From contig NZ_FOQD01000004.1 in the NCBI RefSeq assembly GCF_900113665.1, forward strand, positions 1 through 64,000: a stretch of DNA of 64,000 nucleotides, read 5' to 3'. The notes under the pieces are model-generated. The model was not told the DNA's origin. It made no database searches and saw only the letters and a list, made by a program, of their open reading frames with translations. The position numbers were made by a program, and so were the translations under genes. This DNA is from Planctomicrobium piriforme. GTDB lineage: Bacteria > Planctomycetota > Planctomycetia > Planctomycetales > Planctomycetaceae. Shown piece after piece: positions 8,226 through 18,138 of the stretch; positions within the stretch are counted from its first letter, which is position 1; every line of letters starts with the position of its first letter.

Positions 8226-9637
8226 TATTACTCCGTTACTTACGGTGGTTGTACGTTCAGGAGTTCGGGGACAAGTTGTCCCCAGGTCAGGCAGCGGCCG
8301 CACCAGCAGGCCAGCAGACGTTGCAGTGCTTCGCGCAGTTTGGGCAGCGTCAGCGGGACGCTCTTTTTTTTGACGGACGACGACGCTGTGCTTGCAGGAA
8401 CGCATAGGCCAGCAGCACCAGCACCACATGGTGGTGCCAGCCCCGCCAGGAACGGCCTTCAAAGTGGTCCAGTCCCAGTTCGTCCTTGAGTTCTTTGTAT
8501 GAGTGTTCGATCCACCAGCGGCTCTTGGCGGTCCGCACCAGCTCCTTCACGCTCGTGTCGCTGGCTGATTGCTGAAAACGAACTTTACGGGAGATTCCGT
8601 CCCCTGGGGCCATTCCACCAGCAGCCAGCAGGCTGCCAAAGGCTCTGCTCCCGCTGACAAGCGATGGGCCGGACGAACCCGCCAGGCGGCAAACCGGCTG
8701 GACATCTTCCCCTTCGACCCTTCCCGCCAGGTGACTTTGCGAAAGTCTGCAGCGTGATCCAGTGACCATTCTCGCACGCTGGAAGATGTTGCTCCCGCAC
8801 GGACGTTGCAGGGACGCGTCGGACGCCGACCCTGGCCAGAGTATTCCGGAATCTCTCCCAGGTCCCTGTCCGCATCAATGACCTTCAGTGTCGAATCGAT
8901 CCCCACGCAATACGTGCAGCCCTCTGCCTGCAACTGTTGACGGAACTCGGTGACGGTGCCGAACAGGCTGTCGGCCAGCACAATCCCGCACAGGCCATGG
9001 ACCCGAGCCCGGCGGATCATCGCCAGCCGCAGTTGCCATTTCGGCTGATAGCCAATGTGCTCCGGAATGTCGGCAGCACGGCAGCGATCTGCATCATCCA
9101 CCCAGGCTTTCGGGAGATAGAGTCTGGCATCCACGCCAACAACGTCCCGTGGCGTGGCGAACTACAATGTGACCGCCACCTGACAACTGCCGATCTTGCC
9201 CAGCGTGCCGGTGTACTGCCGGGCCACGCCCACGGAGTTCGTTCCCTGCTTGGGGAACCCGGTGTCGTCCAGAATCAGAAAGCCTTCGGTGCCAAACCGC
9301 TGAACAATCCAGCTCTGCAAGCTGTCCAGCAATGACTGTTCGTCCCAGGGACTTTGATTGATGAACTGCTGCAGCGCCTGCTCGTAATCCTCTGAGCCTG
9401 CTTCAATCGCCTTAAGCCGAGTCGCCATCGGTTCGATGCTCTTGCGATGACCATCCAGCAAGATGCCCCGCAAGTACGTTTCACACCATCTCCGTCTCCG
9501 CGGATGCCCCAATGTGCCCGCCACATCGTCCAGGAACGATGTCAGATCCTTCCGCAATTTCACCAGCGTCCGTGCGTCCATCCGCGAATCTTGCCTGATT
9601 TCACCATTTCAGCCAAGATCAGAGTAACGGAGTAAAA
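8226..9637 (-). mobile_element. IS701-type insertion sequence, inactive
   Basis: The terminal repeats are TATTACTCCGTTACT (8226-8240) and, on the other strand, TTTTACTCCGTTACT (9623-9637), 14 of 15 identical. CTAG lies to the left and TTAG (9638-9641) to the right, both fitting the YTAR target known for IS701. They differ by one base, perhaps because the left flank was remade by the neighbouring IS or has mutated. The transposase inside is broken. Confidence 0.8.
8350..9581 (-). pseudogene. IS701-family transposase with nonsense codon and frameshift
   Basis: Reading from 9581 the protein starts MDARTLVKLRKDLTSFLDDV and contains the family block RFGTEGFLILDDTGFPKQGTNSVGV with its catalytic Asp. 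A TAG at 9162-9164 interrupts the frame after GSCQVAVTL. The same frame then resumes with the conserved DARLYLPKAWVDD and VLADSLFGTVTEFRQQL. Around 8585-8600 the frame shifts, and the last part, SRWWIEHSYKELKDELGLDHFEGRSWRGW, with the catalytic Glu, is read in another frame to 8350. The gene is thus a two-lesion pseudogene of a roughly 410-residue transposase. Confidence 0.85.
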
Positions 9638-10465
9638 TTAGCAAGGCGAATGTCCCTGTACGAAACGCGGACCAAAACCAACATGACTCGTCCTTGGAAA
9701 TGGGTGCTTGTTGGTCGCGCCTGTTCTGCCGCTCTTCCTTCGATCACTGGACGACGACCACCATTTCAGCGGGTTCGCGACTCCGCGACTTGAGTGCTAC
9801 TCTAATCATTGATGGTACGGTGACCCTTGCATCCTTGCGCAAGAGATTGCCGACGATCTTCAGACAGCGTCGGATCAGTTGACCGCGATTGCGGCTGGCA
9901 TCAAGGACTGAGTAGCCCGCATTCCGATGCGAGGGTAGAGAAAAACATGGAAACTCTTCCCTCGATGCTTGTCACAACGAAATGAGTTTGGCCGACGGTA
10001 CCGACCGGCAGCGTCAATGAATCCCATTTCGCAGATCCGGCCAACTGATTTCCGTATCCAATGTCATACGAGCATGTTACGACGCCACGGTTTTTGACGC
10101 CAGTCGTAATCTCGCTCATCCGGAGTCATTCACATCCCGGCAACCTCAGCTTCCGTATAAGAAAATACGCCCGCCATCGTCGCTGATGGGCACACTCATT
10201 CGACGGACACACAAGGACGCCCACGTCGGTTGAAATCGGAATGTGAGAGGCCGCGAACAGTGCCTTGTTTTGACCGAGACGATACCAGCAGCCGACGCCG
10301 ACGACATCCCACGTCTTGATCGGAAAACGGCCCGCGTGAAAAACGCTATGCGATAGGGCAACAAATTCTTTTTTTGTTTCCTCTTCTCCCTTCTCGATGT
10401 CCGCGACGCTTCGATCCGCGTGCGCATTTTGCCCACGCTCTTTCAATACAAGGAGGATCAGAGCA
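9638..10465. other. Region without a confident gene; possible decayed minus-strand frame
   Basis: On the minus strand one frame from about 10320 to 9901 has protein-like composition (KTWDVVGVGCWYRLGQNKAL, then after a TGA at 10126-10128, WDSLTLPVGTVGQTHFVVTS). No family is recognised, and the single in-frame stop suggests a decayed gene. AGGAGG at 10451-10456 is the ribosome binding site of the downstream recombinase. The rest shows nothing identifiable. Confidence 0.35.
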
Positions 10466-12457
10466 ATGACGCGGAATCGAATTTCAAAAAAGTCACACCA
10501 GCGAGTTTCAAACCACGAATTCAATTGGATTCGAACAGAATTAGGCGACACAGAACTTCTGAGTGTTTTGATCTACAGGAGGTTTTCAACCGATGAGCAA
10601 GACCATAGTTCTGTCGTTGACCAGGAAGCCTACTGCCGGAAATTTTTAACGGCATCCGGCGCGGCTGGAGCTCGTATTCAGGTCGTCACCGATGAGGGGA
10701 TTTCAGGGGAGATTCGCTCGCGAACTGGAATCGACGAGGTATGGCGAGGTATTGAGGAAAACCGATGGAACCTGATTCTTTGTGAAGATGCGAGCCGTTT
10801 GTATCGCAACGAAAACTGGTGCATGGATCTGGTCGGCCTCGCGGTTGACCAACGAATTCGGGTGATCGCGATCAATGACTATGTTGACACAACGGATGAC
10901 GACTGGGAATCGCGGCTGCACCAAGCCATGCAGGTCCATGGCCTAACCAACCGGTACACATCGCTACGAATCAAACGCCGCCACAGCGGCTTGTGGGAGA
11001 TGGGGGCTGCTATGTGTGCACTCCGCCCAGGCTATCAACGGAGACCAACGACTCCCGCTACGACTACCGATCCGGCAAAGGGACCATTTTACGACGAGAT
11101 TGATCCAAAGTGGAAGCCGGTAATTGTCGAGGCATACACTCGGATTGCGGTGAAAGTAGTGCCGTGGGATGTCGCAATGTGGCTGACTGAAGTTGGCCTG
11201 CCGAAATCACGCAATGCGCTGCTTGACGACTGGACCGACAAAAACGTCATCAATCTGATTCGTAATCCAATCTACCGTGGTCAGGAGCGATACCGCAAAA
11301 CCTTCTCAAAGAAGCGTCGCTCGACGGGGCGGCGGGATCAGGAGAAAAACATTCCTCAAAACGTGTTATGGCGCAATATGCCGCATCTGCGCATCGTCGA
11401 TGACGCTCTATGGCAGGAAGCAAACGCTGCCATCGATTCGCGATCCCCGGGGCATGAATGTACTCGGGGCGACAACAATTCCACATACAGAATACCCCGA
11501 GGATCTCGCGGTCCGCTGTCGGGCATCTTTAAATGTTTGTGCGGTGCCAATATGGTACCGATCGGCGAGAATGGGTATCGCTGTTCAAATGCGAATAACC
11601 GTCTCACACCCTGCTGGATCAAAGCGACCTCGAAGCGAGAGATTGTTCATCAGGCATTCAGTGACGCGATCATTTCTCATTTGAGATCGATCCGCACGAC
11701 GATTCCCGAAATATTGATGGACATCAACGCCGCTGCCACAGAGCGAATCGTCCTACAGGACGAACTCGATCAACTGCGAGCCGTCGCAAGTGACCTTACA
11801 GAAAAAATTCAGTCCTTGGTGGATGCAATTGAGAACAAGCCAAACAGCCAACCACTTCAAGATCGCCTTCAACAGCGCGAATTAGAACTCGCCCGGGTCG
11901 AGGCGAAGATCGATCAATCCGAGCGTCGTTGGGTCGACGCAAAAACACCGGCGGCGGAAGAGATTGAAAATCAAATCGACGGATTGATTGAGGCGGTTCG
12001 AACAATGGATCGGTCGTCTCGTTCTGCGATCTGCCAGCTCACTGCGAAAATGCATTCTGTTCCATTTTCACAATTTGGGAGCGGAAAAGTGGTACTTCGG
12101 GTCCGGATGACATGGAATCCTGCGGCGATCTTGCCGCCGGCTTTCCGGCTGCTGATTCAATCGCTGATTGACGGCGGCGTCTTACCGTGCCTAGCACCGC
12201 GACATTGTGAATTTGACGTTTTCCAGCAAAGTGGCTGCCCGCAGCATTGGGTGGCCGTACGAGAACACATTGCGGCAGGATTAGGTCCCACTGCAATCGG
12301 CAAGATTCTGGGAATCTCGAAACGGAAGGTATGCTTGGCTCGTGATTACGGCGAGAAATTGCTCGCAGCTGGAATGACGCAACCGTTCACTGAGTTGTCC
12401 GAATCGCCCATGAATGCAGCTCGATGGGGCTCGCGTCACAGGCAATGGAAGAGATAA
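10466..12457 (+). CDS. Large serine recombinase
   Basis: ATG 10466 has a perfect AGGAGG 9 bases upstream, so I prefer it to earlier in-frame codons. The product has 663 residues. The resolvase domain begins near residue 33, with the nucleophile Ser41 in IYRRFSTDEQ and the partner motifs DEGISGE and LILCEDASRLYRN. The recombinase domain follows (VIVEAYTRIAVKV..., IRNPIYRGQERYRK). A zinc ribbon is seen in FKCLCGANMVP...YRCSNANNRLTPCW. Residues about 430-500 form a coiled coil (ELDQLRAVASDLTEKIQSLV). The C-terminus carries a helix-turn-helix-like segment (GPTAIGKILGISKRKV). Such enzymes integrate and excise phages or mobile elements. It probably belongs to the element carrying the defence genes to its right. 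Confidence 0.9.
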   Translation: MTRNRISKKSHQRVSNHEFNWIRTELGDTELLSVLIYRRFSTDEQDHSSVVDQEAYCRKFLTASGAAGARIQVVTDEGISGEIRSRTGIDEVWRGIEENRWNLILCEDASRLYRNENWCMDLVGLAVDQRIRVIAINDYVDTTDDDWESRLHQAMQVHGLTNRYTSLRIKRRHSGLWEMGAAMCALRPGYQRRPTTPATTTDPAKGPFYDEIDPKWKPVIVEAYTRIAVKVVPWDVAMWLTEVGLPKSRNALLDDWTDKNVINLIRNPIYRGQERYRKTFSKKRRSTGRRDQEKNIPQNVLWRNMPHLRIVDDALWQEANAAIDSRSPGHECTRGDNNSTYRIPRGSRGPLSGIFKCLCGANMVPIGENGYRCSNANNRLTPCWIKATSKREIVHQAFSDAIISHLRSIRTTIPEILMDINAAATERIVLQDELDQLRAVASDLTEKIQSLVDAIENKPNSQPLQDRLQQRELELARVEAKIDQSERRWVDAKTPAAEEIENQIDGLIEAVRTMDRSSRSAICQLTAKMHSVPFSQFGSGKVVLRVRMTWNPAAILPPAFRLLIQSLIDGGVLPCLAPRHCEFDVFQQSGCPQHWVAVREHIAAGLGPTAIGKILGISKRKVCLARDYGEKLLAAGMTQPFTELSESPMNAARWGSRHRQWKR

Positions 12458-13037
12458 CCCAGCTTTTGCTGAGGAAAAGACTCGCCCTTGCCAATAGGAT
12501 CTCTGTGATAGTAGACCCGCTCAAGATCCCAGCCTTCGGAACTTTGAAGCGACTGCGCTCGCCAAAAGGTTCTCTGCCAGTACGTGAAGGAAGTCGCATC
12601 GCTGGGATAGCAGCCGCAATCATGGAAACACCGGTTGTTTGTCGACGAAACTGGTGCCGGAACGAAGTATGGCTTTCCGGTAAGAAGTCCGGCGAAGCCC
12701 CGGCCGTGATATCAACAATTGTGAGAAAAGGGATCTGGGAAAAGCAAAATCATCGAAAATCTCACCTGCAGCGCAATGACAATGGTACTTCGATCAGGCG
12801 TAGATTGGAGAATGCGAAGCGGGGACTTGGTCGTATTTACCTGTATTCGCGGCCCAGCCTCTTCGTTCAATGTGGAATGCATGCGGACCATGCGTTCGGC
12901 AAGTCCACCGGCATACCCGGGCCTCACTCTGCGCAGCCAATGCGTCGGCTTCAAGCCGTGCGAAAGGCGGGATGGGCAGGATGGCCGCTACCCACAGTGT
13001 GTTTACGTCACGGTCCTGTATCGTTTTCCAATGAGCA
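12458..13037. other. Intergenic region between recombinase and HEPN gene
   Basis: A long plus-strand frame runs through this segment and into the antisense of the HEPN gene, but its translation is rich in Arg, Cys and Ser with no hydrophobic pattern or family motif. No gene, terminator or RNA could be supported. Confidence 0.4.
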
Positions 13038-13733
13038 TCAGCTGCCGGGCGAGACATTTCCAGAGCCGTCGTGCAGCTCCGCAATCTGCCGTTCGTACTG
13101 CAGCTTGCGAAGTCGCTGAAACTCCCGGAGGCCGTGCACGATGTTGCCGGCCGGCCCGCTGATGAGCGGGACGAAATCTGCGTGAGCAGCGGTGTAGTGG
13201 CCGAGGACCTCGTTCATGTACTTGGCGATGCGATCCACGACATCGATGATCCGGACTCGTTCGATCGCCGGCAGCGGCTCGGGATGCGTCCTTAGCGCCG
13301 TCTTCAGGTCGAGGTGCCCGAGGATGCGATTTCTTCGCACGCGAAAGGGCTCGCACGCCGAGTTGATCTCCTTAAGTTGCTCTTCCAGCGCGCTGACCAG
13401 TCGAGGATCCGCCGACTGGCCTTTGATGACGTGAAGCAAGCGTTCGAGCGTGAGGTTCTCCTTCTTTCCGGTTTGCTTGGGATCGGTGATTCGACAAATC
13501 GTCATAAAGAGATCGTGCCGCAGCACGTACCCCAAGAAGGAGAACGCCCCAGGTGCAATGCCGTTGAGGGCTGCTACTGAATCTTCGGTGCCGTAGAGCT
13601 GTGCGTATGTGTCCCAGATTCCGTGGAGAAACGTGACCTCATTACGGAGCGCACCGAACACCTCGCGAACCTCCGGCGGAAAGCCGGGTGGCTTGGGAAA
13701 GTTCAGCTCTTCTCGGAGGTCTATTATGCTCAT
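13038..13733 (-). CDS. HEPN domain protein, AbiU2-like
   Basis: From ATG 13733 the protein has 231 residues; an in-frame GTG at 13772 would add 13, and neither has a clear ribosome binding site. The all-helical sequence contains the HEPN active-site signature R-x5-H in VRRNRILGHLDLKTAL, preceded by GYVLRHDLFMTICRITDPKQ, which resembles the AbiU2 family. HEPN proteins are commonly RNases in toxin-antitoxin, abortive infection and CRISPR-linked systems (family knowledge). It starts 93 bp after the Argonaute stop on the same strand, so it may be a third component of that system or an independent toxin. Confidence 0.72.
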   Translation of the reverse strand: MSIIDLREELNFPKPPGFPPEVREVFGALRNEVTFLHGIWDTYAQLYGTEDSVAALNGIAPGAFSFLGYVLRHDLFMTICRITDPKQTGKKENLTLERLLHVIKGQSADPRLVSALEEQLKEINSACEPFRVRRNRILGHLDLKTALRTHPEPLPAIERVRIIDVVDRIAKYMNEVLGHYTAAHADFVPLISGPAGNIVHGLREFQRLRKLQYERQIAELHDGSGNVSPGS

Positions 13734-13826
13734 GGCGAGGAGGTAGACGCGACTACGAGGGGAAAGGTTCACGCGAATGGCCGTCCGCCTCTTTCTCTGA
13801 TCGCACCTTCGTAAGCCGTTTTTCTC

Positions 13827-15284
13827 TCACATGTAAAAGCTGTACTGCGACGGCACAGGATCGTTTTGCCCAGAGTACTTGAGAATGTTGCCCACCTGAC
13901 GGGCGGCGCGAATCGTGATCGGCATCCCGCCATCAAACTGCGTGTCGTTCCAATTCATTTTCGTGAGAGTTAGGATTTCTTCCGCAAGAAACCTCGGAGT
14001 CTGCTCAACACGGTCGCAGCCAATCAGGATGCTACGGGGCATGTACATGCCGGGATACGTCGCATAGAACTCCACGCTGCCCCGTGTGTAAAGAAGGTGG
14101 TTGCGATCATCGAGGGAAAGAAAGGTTCCCCTCAGCGGCGGATACTCGGCGTTGCGAAACAACCTGATGAACGACTTGCCGAGCGACAAGAGTTCACAGT
14201 ATTCGACGCGGTGCTCCTTTGCCGCGCGCGTAAAGCCGTCAATCTCCGCGGCATTGTGCGATGATGTCTTGTGAACGACGATCCGGGCGGGAATTGTCTT
14301 GTGCTCGCTGCGATATTCGTCTAGTGCTCGGCAGAGAAGAATGTAGGCGTTATCCGCCGACAGGTGTACCTGACGGTCTTCTTTCTCGACGACGGCGGCT
14401 TCACCGCGAACGACGACGCCGTTGCCGCGTTCATTGAACACCTGGGCGACACTGGCAAACAGGCTTTCGCGATCAAGCGTCCGGTAGAAGCCCACGCCCA
14501 CAAAGCAAGTTTGGAGCTTGCTCGGATCATGGACCAGCCGCCACGGGACACCATTCGCTTTGTAATAGAGCGCCGTGTGAAAGTTCCAAGCTCGCGTCGC
14601 GTCATCCTGTAGCGGACGGATGTCTCTTCCGCGTTTCTTGCCTCGCCGCCGACTTTTGGAATCGTAGGTGCCGGGCAACACTAGTTGCAGCGGGCAGGCT
14701 CTCGGCAGCGCCATACAACGCGCTTTGAGGAGATGATGGAAATCGATCGTATCTGTGTCCGGCGTGGACGGCCCCGATTCCTCGTTGTTGAGGTCAACCG
14801 AGTCATCGTCAGGCTCGAAAGCGTCGAGCAGCTGAGGCGGCAGCGCGCAGACGATGACGTCGGGCTTCTTTTCCAGAAGACTTCGCACTTCCCCAACAAT
14901 GGCCGTCACCGCACGGACCTTCTGCTCATCGCGGACGGTGCCGGTAATGATGTCGCCGATTGCCGCAGATGAGATTGGTCGTTCCAGCGCGGAATCAAAG
15001 GTTAACTCGGAGCAGAAGGCGATGTCTGAACGGAATCCCGGAAACCTGGGAAAAAGATTGGGCTGTCGACTCTGTTTAGCGGGGATCTCGTTACGGCATC
15101 GTTCCAGCCAATCTCGCAAGCCTTCGATGGACGCCGCGCTTCCAACGATTCCAACTCGAATTCGTTTGGGCGCCGCGTCGCTGTCGAAGTCGAGCGGGGA
15201 ATAGTTCATTAAGCCGAATCGAATATCGACGTGCGTACTCGTACCGAATTGGAGTTCTGGTTCGTCAAAGCGGAGAATCTTCAT
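13827..15284 (-). CDS. Short prokaryotic Argonaute (MID-PIWI, catalytically inactive)
   Basis: ATG 15284 overlaps the stop of the upstream gene by one base (TGATG), and a GTG codon directly before it is an alternative. The 485-residue protein has no N or PAZ domain. The C-terminal half shows short-Argonaute PIWI hallmarks: FVGVGFYRT (about 261-269, where active PIWI has the first catalytic Asp but here there is Gly), PARIVVHKTSSHNAAEIDGF, and near the end LTKMNWNDTQFDGGMPITIR followed by the C-terminal SQYSFYM. Known short Argonautes bind guide RNA and target DNA without cutting and switch on an associated effector. Here the effector is the DUF4365-APAZ protein encoded just upstream. Confidence 0.88.
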   Translation of the reverse strand: MKILRFDEPELQFGTSTHVDIRFGLMNYSPLDFDSDAAPKRIRVGIVGSAASIEGLRDWLERCRNEIPAKQSRQPNLFPRFPGFRSDIAFCSELTFDSALERPISSAAIGDIITGTVRDEQKVRAVTAIVGEVRSLLEKKPDVIVCALPPQLLDAFEPDDDSVDLNNEESGPSTPDTDTIDFHHLLKARCMALPRACPLQLVLPGTYDSKSRRRGKKRGRDIRPLQDDATRAWNFHTALYYKANGVPWRLVHDPSKLQTCFVGVGFYRTLDRESLFASVAQVFNERGNGVVVRGEAAVVEKEDRQVHLSADNAYILLCRALDEYRSEHKTIPARIVVHKTSSHNAAEIDGFTRAAKEHRVEYCELLSLGKSFIRLFRNAEYPPLRGTFLSLDDRNHLLYTRGSVEFYATYPGMYMPRSILIGCDRVEQTPRFLAEEILTLTKMNWNDTQFDGGMPITIRAARQVGNILKYSGQNDPVPSQYSFYM

Positions 15285-16657
15285 CACTCGAACAATCTCC
15301 CTTGCCCTGGAGCGTCATCGGCATCGCTGTCGTCGGCCGGCTGCGGGAGCCATGCCGATTCGGGTACGTTCCAATCCACGTCGAAGGCAACCAGGGGATC
15401 GAAACTCAGCATCGTGTAGGGTGTGGGGGTCGGCATTGCGGCAGGTTCTTCTACAAAGAGCGAGCGTTGCTTGGGCTTTTTCTGAGACCCGGACAAGTGC
15501 GTCTGGCGAAGCACTTCCTCCCACATCCGGAGCTGCCGAAGGTGCGTCTTGTTCTGCCTCTCAAGCTGTTTGATGCCGCTGAGCCGCTCATCGAAGTATC
15601 GCGACAGCTTCCATCCGTCCTGCGTAAAGTGATACGTCGGTGTGATCTGGAGATACCATTGACCATCGAACCGAACGAAGTCCAGTTCCGCCGCGCGGTG
15701 GCGGTAGTACGCAATGCGATCGGGATTCGACTTGCTCTGGTAGCTTTTGAAGACGGAAAGGCCGCCGACTTTCTTCTCCGTGAAATCGGAGGTGGAACGA
15801 AAAAAGTAGTGCCATCGAGATTGGGAAAAGCGAACTCCCTGTCGATTGAGAATCTCTTTTAGACAAGAACCTAGCATCCTGACGAAGACGTACTTCAGAT
15901 TCGCATCTTGCGAAAATGCAAAAGCATTTGATGAGAGATTTTGCGTTGTTGAGTCAATGCAGACCTTTGTCCATGGAGAGAACGTGAGATCATGAAAGGA
16001 ATAAAGAAACCCATCGTGCAACAGCCATTCTGGCTTCGCTTCAACACCGTCCGCCTCCCACGTTTCCCAAACCTGACTCGGATATCGCAGTTTCGTCGTC
16101 GCACGAAACAGCCGCTCGGGATAGTCGGCAACGGGAAGCAGATTGCAGATCAGCGTGTCGGTCTGCGGTACGGCCGCCAAGTAGTGACCACTGTCAACGG
16201 GCAGTGCCAACGCAGCCAGCCGTTCCCGACAGGCTGCGTCGAATCGGTCAGTCGTTTTGACGAATTGGATTTTGCGAGACTTTCGGCGATTAGGATCTCG
16301 AAAATAATCTTTGATGGAAACCCAGTACGCCTCATTCTGATCGGGACGCGAAACCACAAGTACGACCGGGGCGTTGCCGCGCATCCAGTAGTCGAGGTCT
16401 CTTTCATCACAAAGGAACTCAAAACCGGTGTCTGTCTCGGCCTTGAAATAGCTGTGTCCGGCCTTGCTCTGCACTTGGATGATGCAGTTCGTTACTTCTG
16501 CCGTTACGGCGTCCCTGATTTCGATGATCCCGTCAATGCCTGCTTCAAGATGCAGCGCGTTCCAGACAAAGCCCATGTCGTTGACGATGCGATGGATGAG
16601 AGCGATTCCTTTGTCGCCCGTCATATCGGCTCGTCCGATTTGCTTGTACTTGGCCAC
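15284..16657 (-). CDS. DUF4365-type nuclease fused to APAZ domain (SPARDA effector, DREN-APAZ-like)
   Basis: GTG 16657 is supported by AAGGA 9 bases upstream. The product has 457 residues. The N-terminal about 165 residues form a PD-(D/E)xK nuclease of DUF4365 type: Glu38, Asp42 and Glu46 in LEAGIDGIIEI and Gln63-x-Lys65 in IIQVQSKAG. The remaining part (residues about 170-440) fits the APAZ region that partners short Argonautes, with LLHDGFLYSFHDLTFSPW and WYLQITPTYHFTQDGWKLSRYF. Nuclease-APAZ plus short Argonaute is the SPARDA layout, in which target recognition triggers collateral DNA and RNA degradation and cell death (published for relatives). The stop is coupled to the Argonaute start. 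Confidence 0.87.
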   Translation of the reverse strand: MAKYKQIGRADMTGDKGIALIHRIVNDMGFVWNALHLEAGIDGIIEIRDAVTAEVTNCIIQVQSKAGHSYFKAETDTGFEFLCDERDLDYWMRGNAPVVLVVSRPDQNEAYWVSIKDYFRDPNRRKSRKIQFVKTTDRFDAACRERLAALALPVDSGHYLAAVPQTDTLICNLLPVADYPERLFRATTKLRYPSQVWETWEADGVEAKPEWLLHDGFLYSFHDLTFSPWTKVCIDSTTQNLSSNAFAFSQDANLKYVFVRMLGSCLKEILNRQGVRFSQSRWHYFFRSTSDFTEKKVGGLSVFKSYQSKSNPDRIAYYRHRAAELDFVRFDGQWYLQITPTYHFTQDGWKLSRYFDERLSGIKQLERQNKTHLRQLRMWEEVLRQTHLSGSQKKPKQRSLFVEEPAAMPTPTPYTMLSFDPLVAFDVDWNVPESAWLPQPADDSDADDAPGQGRLFE

Positions 16658-16764
16658 AGTTCTTCATCCTTGACATTGATTCACGCGGCCCAGTCGGCAC
16701 AGAGCGGTTCTACCGATTTCAGTACCGTAGCCTGTTAGTCCGGCAGGTAATATGATTGGATTTG

Positions 16765-17724
16765 CTATTCAATAGCGACGCTTGGAAAAGGAGACTTGTC
16801 GATGATCGTCGTGTGCATCTTTCGGCTCAAAAACACGGCTATGTTGGCCTGCCGTTCCAATACTGTCACCAACTCCTGCAACGTGCAGAGCGTGACAGCT
16901 TTTTGTGTGAGCGCTTGTCGGCATGATGCGACAGCAGTTTCCGTATATTCCGAAGCAGAGATGAGTATTGCACGCGTCTCTGCCCGAAGGAAAACTCGCA
17001 TCATGTGCTGAGAAATCTCTGCAACGCCGACGGGATCTTTCCACCATTTCATTTCGACAAAGCACAGGTGCCCGTTAAGGTCAATCACTCCATCCACCTG
17101 TTCAACAATTCCGGCGCCGTCCGGATCGACAACTTCAAAGGCTTTTCGAACGCCAATCCCTGCTTCAGCAAACCAGCGATTGAGAATCCCTTCCAATTTT
17201 TTGCCGCGTGCTCTGGGATTTTCCTCACCAAAAAGTGCGTACAGCTCATTTTTAATTGATTCAATAGCTTCTCGCTTTCTCAAGATTTCAGCGAGTTCCC
17301 GCTCTTTCTTCGCGATATGGTCTTTTCGCTCTTGGTCCCTTTCGCTTTTCATTCGCGTGAACGAGTCTTTGACGTTCACAAGCTTTTGGATCTGGCACAC
17401 AAGCCCTTGCGCTTTCAGGCGTTCATTGTCCCAGCAATGCGAGAAATCGTCGAACTCAACAACACGTTTAACGATTTCTCTCCGCTCGCGTAGAGCGACT
17501 TCGCCTTTTTCATTTAATCGGGTGAGGACCGTTCGCACGATTTTGAACTTGTCAATTTCCTTTCGGTTTGTGCGGATAATTTCTGACAAATCAGCCGTGA
17601 GTTGTGAAGAAATGCCGGCCCCCCGCAGAAAGAGAACGGTATCCTCCTTGGACCGGCATAGTCGCGGAATCGTATCGACAAGCAGGTTGAATAACTCAGG
17701 CGGATAGTGAAAAGTAATATCCAT
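16765..17724 (-). CDS. Mrr-like restriction endonuclease (PD-(D/E)xK) with helical N-terminal domain
   Basis: The protein has 319 residues from ATG 17724. The N-terminal domain (YPPELFNLLVDTIPRLCRSKEDTVLFLRGAGI) is one I have seen attached to PD-(D/E)xK enzymes and may be an adaptor or sensing domain. Residues about 110-175 form a charged coiled coil (SERDQERKDHIAKKERELAE). The nuclease core shows Asp211 in EQVDGVIDLNGH and Glu224-x-Lys226 in FVEMKWW, the standard PD-(D/E)xK arrangement. It lies 107 bp upstream of the DUF4365-APAZ gene in the same orientation, so it may be co-transcribed with the Argonaute system or be a separate module. Confidence 0.78.
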   Translation of the reverse strand: MDITFHYPPELFNLLVDTIPRLCRSKEDTVLFLRGAGISSQLTADLSEIIRTNRKEIDKFKIVRTVLTRLNEKGEVALRERREIVKRVVEFDDFSHCWDNERLKAQGLVCQIQKLVNVKDSFTRMKSERDQERKDHIAKKERELAEILRKREAIESIKNELYALFGEENPRARGKKLEGILNRWFAEAGIGVRKAFEVVDPDGAGIVEQVDGVIDLNGHLCFVEMKWWKDPVGVAEISQHMMRVFLRAETRAILISASEYTETAVASCRQALTQKAVTLCTLQELVTVLERQANIAVFLSRKMHTTIIDKSPFPSVAIE

Positions 17725-18138
17725 CGTTGAATGACTCTATTGAACCAGTTCTCCAAGCAACAAACACAGCAGAAGCCTCTCCTGCACACACTCCGGTGTT
17801 AAGGAAATCCAACGACATATTGGCGCAAAGCGGCTCTATAATGACGGTGTCGAAGTCGATGCGCCAAGTTTTGAACTACCGGCGTGCCAGCGGCTCTCAT
17901 AAGCCGGCTAAATTCAATCTTGTCTTCCGGCGGTGCCACCTTACTCAAGTCACAGAGACGCCATCTCCGTCTGTTCATCTGAACAGAATATTAGAAATGA
18001 GCGACAATTCCCAGTTGACTGTCCGGCCCAACACCGGAAGATTTTCCGTGCCGAGTCTCGGAAGCAGGGATTTTGTTTTGGCGACTCAGGCCAGAAACTA
18101 CACTCAGCAAATGATTTACCGGTGCCGGGAGCGAAAGT
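17725..18138. other. Divergent intergenic region
   Basis: This region separates the minus-strand defence cluster from the SRAP pseudogene. The stretch from about 18030 to 18138 is partly similar to the region upstream of the second SRAP fragment (about 22263-22370), including a shared GGAAGATTTT core. A TATAAT at 17837-17842 has no convincing -35 partner. No gene is supported. Confidence 0.4.

Noticed and set aside
12424..13119. 231-codon plus-strand frame after the serine recombinase
   Set aside because: It overlaps the recombinase end and runs antisense into the HEPN gene. Composition is rich in Arg, Ser and Cys, with no motif and no ribosome binding site.
16765..17724. Idea that this gene is an antitoxin or regulator for the Argonaute system
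   Set aside because: The Asp211/Glu224-x-Lys226 set marks it as a nuclease; there is no DNA-binding regulator motif.
17837..17842. TATAAT as a -10 promoter element
   Set aside because: No acceptable -35 hexamer lies 16-18 bp upstream; a single hexamer is not evidence enough.
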